The position numbers and the translations under genes were made by a program. Positions 15,597-22,839 of a stretch of 23,732 nt of DNA are shown here, piece by piece. The stretch is from positions 1 through 23,732 of the forward strand of contig JBFHGR010000055.1 in the NCBI GenBank assembly GCA_041583015.1, read 5' to 3'. This DNA comes from Parvicella sp041583015 (GTDB taxonomy: Bacteria > Bacteroidota > Bacteroidia > Flavobacteriales_D > Parvicellaceae). Under the pieces are notes generated by a model. That model made no database searches. It saw nothing but the letters and a program-made list of their open reading frames with translations, and was not told the origin of the DNA. How positions within the stretch are numbered: position 1 is the first letter of the stretch; every line of letters starts with the position of its first letter.

Positions 15597-16601
15597 TTAA
15601 TCTAACCAATTTTTTCGTTTGAAATAGATATATGAACTCACTGCAATAACTATCATAACGCCCAATATGATAAAGTATCCATTTGGTTGATGAAGTTCTG
15701 GCATATTATCGAAATTCATACCGTAAATACCAGCAATAAAAGTAAGTGGTATAAAAATTACAGAAAGTATTGTAAGCGTTTTCATCACCTCATTTAACCT
15801 ATGACTTTGCATATTGAAAACAAGATTGATACTTGACTCTAATTGATGCAAATCAAAATCAATGTCATCAATTAAGTAACTGGCTTGATCTTTTAACTCA
15901 ATGAAAAAGTGAGGCTCGAAATTATCTAATTCTATTTTGTCAATTCTATTAATCGCCTCTCTTAGTGAACTTATTGCTTTTTTTAAAATGAAAAGTTTCT
16001 GTTTATTATTTTCGATGTCAATCGCAAAAGTAGGGCTTGGTTTTACTTTTGTTAAATCTTTCAGTAATACAACTTCTTTCATCAACTGTTCATAGGCATC
16101 ATAATAGTTATCTATAATGGCTTCTACAATTAGGTATAATAAGTAATCCGCGTTTTTCTTTCTTACAATACCCTTATTCTCATTTATTCTTTCTCTAATA
16201 TGCTCAAAATAATCTCCTTTTTTTTCCTGAACACTCCAAACATATCCAGGAGAAATAACAAATAACATTTGTTCTGTGGTGAACCTTTTATTGGCATAAT
16301 GAATAGTTTTTAATGTCATGAATATACTTTCATCCAATTCAATTACTTTATTGCGGTGCTCCTCGTCAATTAATAAATTGTTTAAGAATTCGTCAAAACC
16401 ATTATTTTGGATTATTCTTTTAGTTTGAGAACTGTACTGAAGTCCATAGGTGTTAAGCCATTGAATAGAAGCAACATCAGGAACAATTTTTATATCTTCT
16501 ACTTTATCAAAAGTAATAGATTTTGAAGCGTTTGTAGTAAACTCTATCAAGGAAGTATGTTCTAAATAACTATGGTCTGTTTGAGGATTTTTACTTTTCA
16601 T
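15597..16601 (-). CDS. corA: CorA-type magnesium/cobalt transporter
   Basis: 334 residues. A large N-terminal cytoplasmic domain with alternating helices and strands leads into a long stalk helix (about 195-275) and two C-terminal transmembrane helices. The pore signature is intact: IAGIYGMNFDNMPE with Gly-Met-Asn at 294-296, at the end of TM1, followed by TM2 (YFIILGVMIVIAVSSYIYF) and a positively charged C-terminus (KRKNWLD). CorA forms a homopentameric Mg2+ channel in the inner membrane, gated by internal Mg2+. It lies 16 bp after mscS and 1 bp before phhB. Transport selectivity between Mg2+, Co2+ and other divalent ions cannot be read from the sequence. Confidence 0.93.
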   Translation of the reverse strand: MKSKNPQTDHSYLEHTSLIEFTTNASKSITFDKVEDIKIVPDVASIQWLNTYGLQYSSQTKRIIQNNGFDEFLNNLLIDEEHRNKVIELDESIFMTLKTIHYANKRFTTEQMLFVISPGYVWSVQEKKGDYFEHIRERINENKGIVRKKNADYLLYLIVEAIIDNYYDAYEQLMKEVVLLKDLTKVKPSPTFAIDIENNKQKLFILKKAISSLREAINRIDKIELDNFEPHFFIELKDQASYLIDDIDFDLHQLESSINLVFNMQSHRLNEVMKTLTILSVIFIPLTFIAGIYGMNFDNMPELHQPNGYFIILGVMIVIAVSSYIYFKRKNWLD

Positions 16602-16617
16602 ATATTATGTCTTCTTA

Positions 16618-17460
16618 CTAATTCTTTTTGTACACAATTGTCCTATGCGGATATGGAATCTCAATACCATTTTTTTGGAAATCCTTTTTTACAGAATCCA
16701 ATAGGTCGCACTGTAATGCATAGGCGTCCTCATTGTTATTAGCCCAAACATACGCCTTTAATGTTACGGATGAATCATCCCAGCTAATCATTCTTACAAG
16801 TACTTTTGGAACGTTATTTTTAACTTCTTCAGGTGTTCTTGTATCTACAAACAGTGGATGTGCTTCTACATGTTGCTGAATAATTTTTATTGCCAAGTCC
16901 GAATTAGAATCGTAGGAAATACCAAAAGTGATGTGTTTTCTAATTTTTTCATCAGAAATGGTACTGTTTATAATTGTTTCGTCACTGATAACACTGTTAG
17001 GAATAATAACCCTCCTAGATTCATAATCTCTTATGACAACATGTCTTAAGGTAATTTCTTCTACCACACCTTTTTTATTATCAGCAATCTCAATTACATC
17101 GCCCACTCTAAAAGGTTTGAAGATGAGAATAAATAGTCCTCCAATTATATTACTAAACGCTTTTTGTGATGCAAAACCTATTATCGCTGCAAGAATACCA
17201 GCACTTGCAAATAATGCAGACCCTAAACTATGGAAATATGGAATTTTATGTAAAATCCAAAAAGTGGCAATAGTAAAAAGTAATAATGTAATTGAATTTT
17301 TTAGAAATACATATTTAGTTGGGTCTTCTCCTATTAGTTGACTATTCTTATTGATTAAATAAGACAAAATTCTCCTAATAATAAAAGAGAGAATAAAGAC
17401 TATTGCGTATGATGCGCCAATGAATAATAAGTATTCAACCGCTTGGTCTGATAGATGCAT
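16618..17460 (-). CDS. mscS: Small-conductance mechanosensitive channel, MscS family
   Basis: 280 residues, close to the size of E. coli MscS. Three N-terminal helices are seen (about 7-33, 48-72 and 80-108). The third is the pore helix, rich in Gly and Ala (AGILAAIIGFASQKAFSNIIGG), and is followed by the hallmark FKPFRVGDVIEI that begins the beta domain. The C-terminal alpha/beta cage ends with IPYPHRTIVYKKN. The channel opens on membrane tension to release solutes during hypo-osmotic shock. It lies 10 bp downstream of ppk2 and 16 bp upstream of corA, so it is part of one operon whose products handle ionic and osmotic balance. Confidence 0.93.
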   Translation of the reverse strand: MHLSDQAVEYLLFIGASYAIVFILSFIIRRILSYLINKNSQLIGEDPTKYVFLKNSITLLLFTIATFWILHKIPYFHSLGSALFASAGILAAIIGFASQKAFSNIIGGLFILIFKPFRVGDVIEIADNKKGVVEEITLRHVVIRDYESRRVIIPNSVISDETIINSTISDEKIRKHITFGISYDSNSDLAIKIIQQHVEAHPLFVDTRTPEEVKNNVPKVLVRMISWDDSSVTLKAYVWANNNEDAYALQCDLLDSVKKDFQKNGIEIPYPHRTIVYKKN

Positions 17461-17470
17461 ATTTTATTAT

Positions 17471-18229
17471 TTACAATTCTCCTGCTTTAAACATGTCACT
17501 TTCTAGATCCGGATACTCTAGATCCATTGCTTCCATTGTTTCTATGACAATCTTAGAGATTGCGTTAGCCTTTTCTTTATTATCATCTGCCGGAATTATA
17601 TGCCATGGAATGTCATTGCATTTTTCGAAGATTTCATTATAGACTTCCATATATTGATCCCACTTCTCTCTTACTTTCCAGTCGCCATCATTGTGTTTCC
17701 AATGTTTCTCTTGGATATTTACCCTGTCGGCCAACTTTTCTCCTTGCCTTTCTTTAGAAATATTAAGGTAAAATTTCAGGATTTTAGTTCCATTAGCTTC
17801 TAGCATTTTTTCAAAGTCGTTGATTATTTCAAATCGCTTTTCAATAACTTCCTTAGGAATGAACCCTTCTACAGAAGGTACCAAAATATCTTCATAATGA
17901 GATCTATTAAAAATTTGAATCATTCCAGCAGCAGGACAGACCTGATGAACTCTCCATAAGAAATCATGTCTCATTTCTCTTGCTGTAGGTTTTTTAAATG
18001 AATAAACTTTACATCCTGCAGGATTAATCGCTCTAAATACATCTCTTAATGCGCCATCTTTTCCAGAAGCATCCACTCCCTGAAAAATAACCAGTAAACT
18101 TTGACTTCCGTCTGCCATTAATTTGTTCTGAAGTTCAATAATTTCTTTGGAAAGTTGTTTGTTTTCTTGTTTAAGTTCTTTTCTACTTAATTTGGTAAAT
18201 CCTTTTGTGGGTATGTCTGCTATATTCAT
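17471..18229 (-). CDS. ppk2: Polyphosphate kinase 2 family protein (PPK2)
   Basis: 252 residues, a single-domain PPK2. The Walker A motif GVDASGKDG (51-59) and Walker B-like FNRSHYED (107-114) are intact, with the lid segment containing KLADRVN and the RPxK-like region KKPTAREMRHDFLWRVH (79-95). PPK2 enzymes use polyphosphate to phosphorylate nucleoside mono- or diphosphates, or run in reverse. Which nucleotide is preferred (class I, II or III) cannot be decided by eye. The N-terminus (FTKLSRKELKQENKQL...) is a short helix common to the family. This is the first gene of the ppk2-mscS-corA-phhB run. I see no -7 consensus in the sequence before it, although a 463-bp gap is available. Confidence 0.92.
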   Translation of the reverse strand: MNIADIPTKGFTKLSRKELKQENKQLSKEIIELQNKLMADGSQSLLVIFQGVDASGKDGALRDVFRAINPAGCKVYSFKKPTAREMRHDFLWRVHQVCPAAGMIQIFNRSHYEDILVPSVEGFIPKEVIEKRFEIINDFEKMLEANGTKILKFYLNISKERQGEKLADRVNIQEKHWKHNDGDWKVREKWDQYMEVYNEIFEKCNDIPWHIIPADDNKEKANAISKIVIETMEAMDLEYPDLESDMFKAGEL

Positions 18230-18692
18230 TTATGTTTTTTTTATAAAAATAACATAAATAAAAAGAAAACAAGCTGGTTATTGTCTAATTGCAAGCATTA
18301 TTTTTTCAAAATGTTTTAGTAATTTAGTCATGAATAAATAGTGACTTAAAGGATGATGAAAATAGGTGATAGTTGAACTTTATAGATAAATCATTACAAT
18401 AAGTGTATTAAAAAGGTGAAAGGCTGTCAAAACAATAAAATGAAACTTACTGCAGAATTGTCATAAAAAGGTTAATATATAATAATGTAAACAACTTAAA
18501 TTGATTAAACAGAAAGCGAGGTGCATAGTTATAGTAATATCCTCATGAGAGAATTGTTATATGCTATGTAGAACGTTTTAATGCGAAGAAAATGATATTA
18601 ACACAAATGATAGTTTGTCACATTTTTTTTCAAAAAAGTATATGATATTGCTTTTTAACTAATTTCGCTCAAAAATTAAATAATCCAGTTTA
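18230..18692. other. 463-bp divergent intergenic region, no gene seen
   Basis: This is the longest gap of the window. All six frames are broken into ORFs of fewer than about 30 codons; the ATG-started ones end after 3 to 13 codons. Base composition is very AT-rich with several T or A runs, for example around 18615-18640. I find no perfect TAnnTTTG box on either strand, no tRNA-like cloverleaf and no strong hairpin with a T tract. It must hold the promoters of ppk2 and of the DUF389 gene and could hide a small RNA, but nothing specific can be named. Confidence 0.5.
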
Positions 18693-20132
18693 ATGGAAGA
18701 ATCAAAAAATATTGAAAACGATCCAACCAAGATTGATATTGGTGCAGATACGATTGTTAACTTGCCAAAGTCTATTTTTAATTTCTTTAAAGAAACAGTT
18801 TCGCTCCAAAATGAAATTGATAAGAAAGGAACTATAGAGGGAATCAAACAGAACATTGAAGTCAAAGGTTCTGCAGTATGGATTTTAGTGTGTTCTATTC
18901 TAGTAGCATCTGTTGGTTTGAATTTTAATTCCGTGGCGGTCATCATAGGAGCGATGCTTATCTCTCCGCTAATGGGACCAATTAGAGGGGTAGGGTTGGC
19001 GTTAGCTACTAACGATTTTAAAACACTAGTTAAAGGAGTTAAGAACTTTGGGGTAATGATTGCTTTTAGTGTAGTTACTTCTTATTTATATTTTCTATTT
19101 ACTCCTATCAAAGGGGATACTTCCGAATTGTTGGGGAGGGTCAAACCTCAAGCATTTGATGTGTTGATAGCATTTTTTGGAGGTTTAGCAGGGATTATAG
19201 CTTCTGCTTCTAATAATAAAAGTGCGGCAATGACCATTGTGCCTGGAGTAGCCATTGCTACTGCATTGATGCCTCCTTTGTGTACAATGAGTTATGGTTT
19301 GGCAAGTCACCAATGGGGATATGCACTAGGTGCGTTTTATCTATTCTTATTGAATTCTGTTTTTATTTGCTTGTCTACAGTGATATTGCTGAGAGTATTA
19401 AAGTTTCCGAAATTAGCATTTGTTAATCCTAAAACAGAAAGAAAGGTTAAATTATATAGTTTTATTGCTTTACTTTTGATTGTTATCCCAAGTGTGTATA
19501 AAACTGTAGTGATTGTACAGGAATCTATTTTTGAGAAAAATGCTCATGATTTTATCAATAATGTCATCATGTCTGACGATAATTATTTATATACAACAGA
19601 AGTTGAATACAATAAAGGAGAACCTATTTTCAAAGTGTATACTGGAGGAGAAGAAATTAGCCAAGAGAAACTAGATCTTTGGCAAAGTTTGTTGCCAGAA
19701 GGTTTAGAGAATGCAACCATTATCCCTAAAGGAAAAAGAAAAGAGATAGATATGACACATTTGGAGAATTTTGCAGAAGTCAAAGCAAAATTATCATTAG
19801 CTCAAGAAGATAGTTATAAGAAAAGTACTGAAATTGAACAATTAAAAACAGAACTGAATAAATACCAAAATAATAAAATTGACATAAAAGAATTGGGGAT
19901 TAGAGTTAAAAATGCTTTCCCATCCGTAAAGGAAATAACTTATGGTAAAAGTTATAGTTACAATGTAAATGGTGCGATAGACACAGTTTTTGTATTCAAT
20001 ATTGACTGGAAAGACTCATTGAATATTAATTATTTACAAATGGAGTCAGCCAAATTGACTAATATGTTGACAACAGAGCTAGAAATAGCAGATTCTACTG
20101 CTAAGGATAAAACTGTTAAAGTCATTTGGTAA
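18693..20132 (+). CDS. DUF389 (TIGR00341-type) polytopic membrane protein
   Basis: 479 residues. The N-terminus (about 1-58) is soluble and leads into a conserved hydrophobic core of about six helices (60-290). It includes the family hallmarks GAMLISPLMGPIRGVGLALA (86-105) and VPGVAIATALMPPLCTMSYGLA (183-204), characteristic of DUF389. The C-terminal 190 residues are soluble, with an amphipathic/coiled-coil stretch near 365-395. The function of DUF389 proteins is not established; the repeated glycine-proline membrane motifs suggest a transporter or channel, which is inference. The gene is divergent from the ppk2-mscS-corA-phhB operon, so a role in ion or stress homeostasis is possible but unproven. 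An AlkD-like gene starts 1 bp after its stop. Confidence 0.88.
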   Translation: MEESKNIENDPTKIDIGADTIVNLPKSIFNFFKETVSLQNEIDKKGTIEGIKQNIEVKGSAVWILVCSILVASVGLNFNSVAVIIGAMLISPLMGPIRGVGLALATNDFKTLVKGVKNFGVMIAFSVVTSYLYFLFTPIKGDTSELLGRVKPQAFDVLIAFFGGLAGIIASASNNKSAAMTIVPGVAIATALMPPLCTMSYGLASHQWGYALGAFYLFLLNSVFICLSTVILLRVLKFPKLAFVNPKTERKVKLYSFIALLLIVIPSVYKTVVIVQESIFEKNAHDFINNVIMSDDNYLYTTEVEYNKGEPIFKVYTGGEEISQEKLDLWQSLLPEGLENATIIPKGKRKEIDMTHLENFAEVKAKLSLAQEDSYKKSTEIEQLKTELNKYQNNKIDIKELGIRVKNAFPSVKEITYGKSYSYNVNGAIDTVFVFNIDWKDSLNINYLQMESAKLTNMLTTELEIADSTAKDKTVKVIW

Positions 20133-20133
20133 C

Positions 20134-20817
20134 ATGAATGCTAATGAAGATTATATATCAACATTGGAACATGAGTTTAGATTAAATGGCAATGCCGAAA
20201 TAGCCAAAGGTCAGCAGGCTTACATGAAGGATAATTTTGTCTTTTTTGGTCTAAAAACAGATCTTCGAAGGCAAATACAAAAACCATTTCTACACAGAGA
20301 TTTTTTGCCAAGTAAAAAAGATGCAAAGTTGATAGTAGGGTCATTATGGGAAAAAAATGAACGTGATTTTCAATTGTTCGGGCAGGAGTTGCTTTTTAAG
20401 TATGTTAAAAGTTTAGAAAAGGCAGACATCAGTTTACTTGAATACATGATAGTTAATAAATCATGGTGGGATACAGTAGATTTCATTGCGGTCAAATTAG
20501 TTGGAGCATATTTTAAAAAATTCCCAGAGAAGAGAGACTTGATAATTCAAGAATGGTTAAAGTCTGATAATATTTGGCTAAAAAGGTCGGCCATTCTTTT
20601 CCAGTTGAAATACAAAAGAAATTTAGATGAAGTGTTCTTGGCTGAAGTTATTAAACAAAACTTTGGAACTAAAGAATTCTTTATCAATAAGGCAATAGGC
20701 TGGGTGTTAAGAGAATATACGCGAACTAATCCAGCATGGGGCATTGCTTTTGTGGAAGAATACAGTAAGGAATTAAGTAATTTAAGTAAAAAAGAAGCAT
20801 TGAGGTTAGTGATTTAA
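20134..20817 (+). CDS. AlkD-like DNA alkylation repair protein
   Basis: 227 residues, normal for the AlkD family, composed of ALK/HEAT-like helical repeats. Family signatures are present: YMKDNFVFFGLKTDLRR near the start, NERDFQLFGQELL, then NKSWWDTVDFIA with the catalytic aspartate at 113, NIWLKRSAILFQLKYK with a conserved Arg near 151, and FFINKAIGWVLREYTRTNP near the end. AlkD removes N3- and N7-alkylpurines from DNA by a non-base-flipping glycosylase mechanism. No truncation is seen. It starts 1 bp after the DUF389 stop and is probably cotranscribed with it, though the two functions are unrelated as far as is known. It ends 102 bp before sucD, which has its own promoter. Confidence 0.9.
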   Translation: MNANEDYISTLEHEFRLNGNAEIAKGQQAYMKDNFVFFGLKTDLRRQIQKPFLHRDFLPSKKDAKLIVGSLWEKNERDFQLFGQELLFKYVKSLEKADISLLEYMIVNKSWWDTVDFIAVKLVGAYFKKFPEKRDLIIQEWLKSDNIWLKRSAILFQLKYKRNLDEVFLAEVIKQNFGTKEFFINKAIGWVLREYTRTNPAWGIAFVEEYSKELSNLSKKEALRLVI

Positions 20818-20849
20818 TCTGTTATTCTTTTATTAACTTTTTTCAACAA

Positions 20850-20882
20850 TTGCCCATAATTCATTTACTATTATTAATTTTG
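20850..20882 (+). promoter_or_regulatory. Complete -33/-7 promoter of sucD
   Basis: TTG (20850-20852), 22 bp, then TAATTTTG (20875-20882) fits TTG-N17-23-TAnnTTTG. The predicted leader is about 30 nt, ending at ATG 20920. This gives sucD its own transcript, independent of the upstream alkylation repair gene. Confidence 0.65.
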
Positions 20883-20919
20883 GGAAACATAAAAACAAAG
20901 TATTTAAAACAACGATAAT

Positions 20920-21798
20920 ATGAGTGTATTAGTAAATAAGGATTCTAAAGTAATTGTACAAGGTTTTACTGGAGGTGAAGGAAGTTTTCACGCTGGTCAA
21001 ATGATCGAATATGGAACAAACGTTGTAGGTGGAGTTACACCAGGAAAAGGTGGTCAAACTCACTTAGATAGACCAGTGTTTAATACGGTTGCTGAGGCAG
21101 TGGCTAAAACAGGTGCTGATGTTTCTATCTTATTTGTACCACCAGCATTTGCTGCTGATGCAATTATGGAAGCTGCAGAAGGAGGGATTAAGGTAATTGT
21201 TTGTATTACAGAGGGTATTCCAGTTGCTGATATGGTAAAAGTAAAAGAATACTTATGTGACAAGGACACTACATTGATTGGACCTAACTGTCCAGGTGTA
21301 ATGACTGCTGGAGAAGCTAAAGTTGGTATTATGCCAGGATTTATCTTCAACAAAGGTACAATTGGAATCGTTTCTAAATCTGGAACTTTAACTTATGAAG
21401 CTGTAGATCAAATTACTAAAGTAGGTTTAGGACAAACTACTGCTATTGGTATTGGTGGAGACCCAATTATTGGAACTACTACTAAGGATGCAGTTAAATT
21501 GTTAATGAATGATCCTGAGACTGAAGGTATTATCATGATTGGTGAAATTGGAGGTAACTTAGAAGCCGAAGCTGGAAAATGGATCAAAGAAAATGGAACT
21601 AAGCCTGTAGTAGCATTCATCGCTGGTGAAACTGCTCCTGCTGGTAGAACAATGGGACATGCTGGTGCAATTGTGGGTGGTCATGATGACACTGCAGCTG
21701 CTAAAAAAGCAATCCTTAGATCTTGTGGAGTACACGTAGTAGATTCTCCTGCTGAAATTGGAAAGAAAATGGCTGAAGTTTTAGGTGTAACTGCTTAA
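20920..21798 (+). CDS. sucD: Succinyl-CoA synthetase alpha subunit
   Basis: 292 residues, full length. It catalyses, with SucC, the reversible conversion of succinyl-CoA to succinate with substrate-level phosphorylation in the TCA cycle. The N-terminal CoA-binding Rossmann domain begins KVIVQGFTGGEGSFHAGQM and VVGGVTPGKGG, with the family GPNCPGVM segment (about 127-134). The second domain ends with the phosphohistidine site GHAGAIVGG (His247). The sequence after it (GGHDDTAAAKKAIL) differs from the E. coli SGGKGTA version in the way I recall for Bacteroidota. sucC is not adjacent. Codons look more regular and translation-optimised than in neighbours (many GCT, GGT, CCA). It is bounded by a promoter and an intrinsic terminator, so it is a monocistronic unit. 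Confidence 0.96.
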   Translation: MSVLVNKDSKVIVQGFTGGEGSFHAGQMIEYGTNVVGGVTPGKGGQTHLDRPVFNTVAEAVAKTGADVSILFVPPAFAADAIMEAAEGGIKVIVCITEGIPVADMVKVKEYLCDKDTTLIGPNCPGVMTAGEAKVGIMPGFIFNKGTIGIVSKSGTLTYEAVDQITKVGLGQTTAIGIGGDPIIGTTTKDAVKLLMNDPETEGIIMIGEIGGNLEAEAGKWIKENGTKPVVAFIAGETAPAGRTMGHAGAIVGGHDDTAAAKKAILRSCGVHVVDSPAEIGKKMAEVLGVTA

Positions 21799-21822
21799 TT
21801 ACTGAAAGTTATAAAATATACT

Positions 21823-21857
21823 AAGTCCCTGCTTTTGATTAAGTAGGGACTTTTTTT
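21823..21857 (+). terminator. Intrinsic terminator of sucD
   Basis: AAGTCCCTGCTT (21823-21834) and AAGTAGGGACTT (21841-21852) pair over 12 positions with one G-T wobble and a 6-nt loop, followed by a run of seven T. It lies 24 nt after the sucD stop. Confidence 0.85.
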
Positions 21858-21893
21858 GTCCTTGGGTGAAGGGTACTTCCTTAGGCTATCTAC

Positions 21894-21901
21894 TACCTTT
21901 G
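21894..21901 (+). promoter_or_regulatory. -7 box of the alpha/beta hydrolase gene
   Basis: TACCTTTG is a perfect TAnnTTTG match, directly downstream of the sucD terminator and 20 nt before the ATG at 21922. It excludes an in-frame TTG at 21856, which sits inside the terminator, as the start. Confidence 0.55.
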
Positions 21902-21921
21902 TAGTGAAAACAATATTTAGA

Positions 21922-22734
21922 ATGAAAAAACAAATAGTAAAAGTAGTTTCAACATTATTTCCAAGTGCTGTTATATCATTTGCTTATAGGCAATTAACTA
22001 ATCCACAAGTTCATAAATTGCGAGAACATGAGTTAAAAACTTTAAATAAAGCTGATAAAGAAAAATTTAAATTTAAAGATTTTGAGATACAATTATATAC
22101 TTGGAAAGGGGGAGATAAAACCGTATTACTAATTCATGGTTGGGAAGGACAAGCCGGAAACTTCTCTGATTTGATAGAAGAACTTCTGCTTAATGGATAT
22201 ACTGTATATGCTTTTGATGGACCATCTCATGGTTTTAGTAGTAAAGGGAGTACTAGTCTTATGGAATTTACAGAACTAGTAGGAATCTTAATAAGAAAGT
22301 TTAAGGTGAGAAAATTGGTGAGTCATTCATTTGGAGGTGTTGCTACAACATACGCACTTTCTAATAATCCAGATTTAGAAATCGATAAATATGTATTACT
22401 AACTACTCCAGATAAGTTCTCTGAGCGAATAGATGATGTCTCTGAAATGATTGGAACTACAGAAAAAGTAATGGATAAACTAGTTGTTAAATTAGAAAAG
22501 GAAACCCAATTGGACGTGAGTTCACTCAATGTAAGTGAATTTGTTAAAACAGTTAATGTAAAAAAAGCGCTCATTATACATGATAAGAATGACAAAGTCA
22601 TTCCTATTACTCGATCTAAAAATGTGCACAACAATTGGCCTGCATCCAGTTTTAAAGAAATTGAAGGTACTGGGCATTTTCGTATTCTTAGAACTAAATC
22701 AGTTATTGCAGATGTTATTGAGTTTTTGAACTAG
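21922..22734 (+). CDS. Alpha/beta hydrolase
   Basis: 270 residues from ATG 21922. After about 65 residues without a clear match the fold begins: VLLIHGWEGQAGNF (oxyanion region HGW), FDGPSHGFS, then the nucleophile elbow SHSFGG with Ser136 (an Ser-x-Ser-x-Gly form instead of the common Gly-x-Ser-x-Gly). The acid is Asp224 (IHDKNDKVIP) and the base His252 (GTGHFRIL), so the triad is complete. The N-terminus has no cleavable signal peptide, only a mildly hydrophobic stretch (KVVSTLFPSAVISFAY). Substrate is unknown; esterase or lipase-like activity is the default guess. It is a single-gene unit between the sucD terminator and the convergent terminator before dnaN. Confidence 0.85.
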   Translation: MKKQIVKVVSTLFPSAVISFAYRQLTNPQVHKLREHELKTLNKADKEKFKFKDFEIQLYTWKGGDKTVLLIHGWEGQAGNFSDLIEELLLNGYTVYAFDGPSHGFSSKGSTSLMEFTELVGILIRKFKVRKLVSHSFGGVATTYALSNNPDLEIDKYVLLTTPDKFSERIDDVSEMIGTTEKVMDKLVVKLEKETQLDVSSLNVSEFVKTVNVKKALIIHDKNDKVIPITRSKNVHNNWPASSFKEIEGTGHFRILRTKSVIADVIEFLN

Positions 22735-22782
22735 TCATACACATGACGATATCAAAATCTAATAAGGAAAATTATTTCATAA

Positions 22783-22816
22783 AAAAAAGTCGAACTCATT
22801 CAAGTTCGACTTTTTT
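22783..22816. terminator. Bidirectional terminator between the hydrolase and dnaN
   Basis: AGTCGAACT (22788-22796) and AGTTCGACT (22803-22811) form a perfect 9-bp stem with a 6-nt loop, flanked by an A run on the left and a T run on the right that extend the pairing. It therefore works on both strands, for the hydrolase (plus) and dnaN (minus). Confidence 0.85.
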
Positions 22817-22839
22817 AATATTATATAAGAATCTTGTGT

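Noticed and set aside
18230..18692. Several tiny ATG-started ORFs in the long intergenic region
   Set aside because: All end within 3-13 codons and none has a ribosome binding site or promoter box.
21060..21620. Antisense ORFs over sucD
   Set aside because: Produced by the biased codon use of a highly expressed gene; no family resemblance.
21856..21921. In-frame TTG as start of the alpha/beta hydrolase
   Set aside because: It lies within the T tract of the sucD terminator and upstream of the gene's own -7 box; ATG 21922 fits better.
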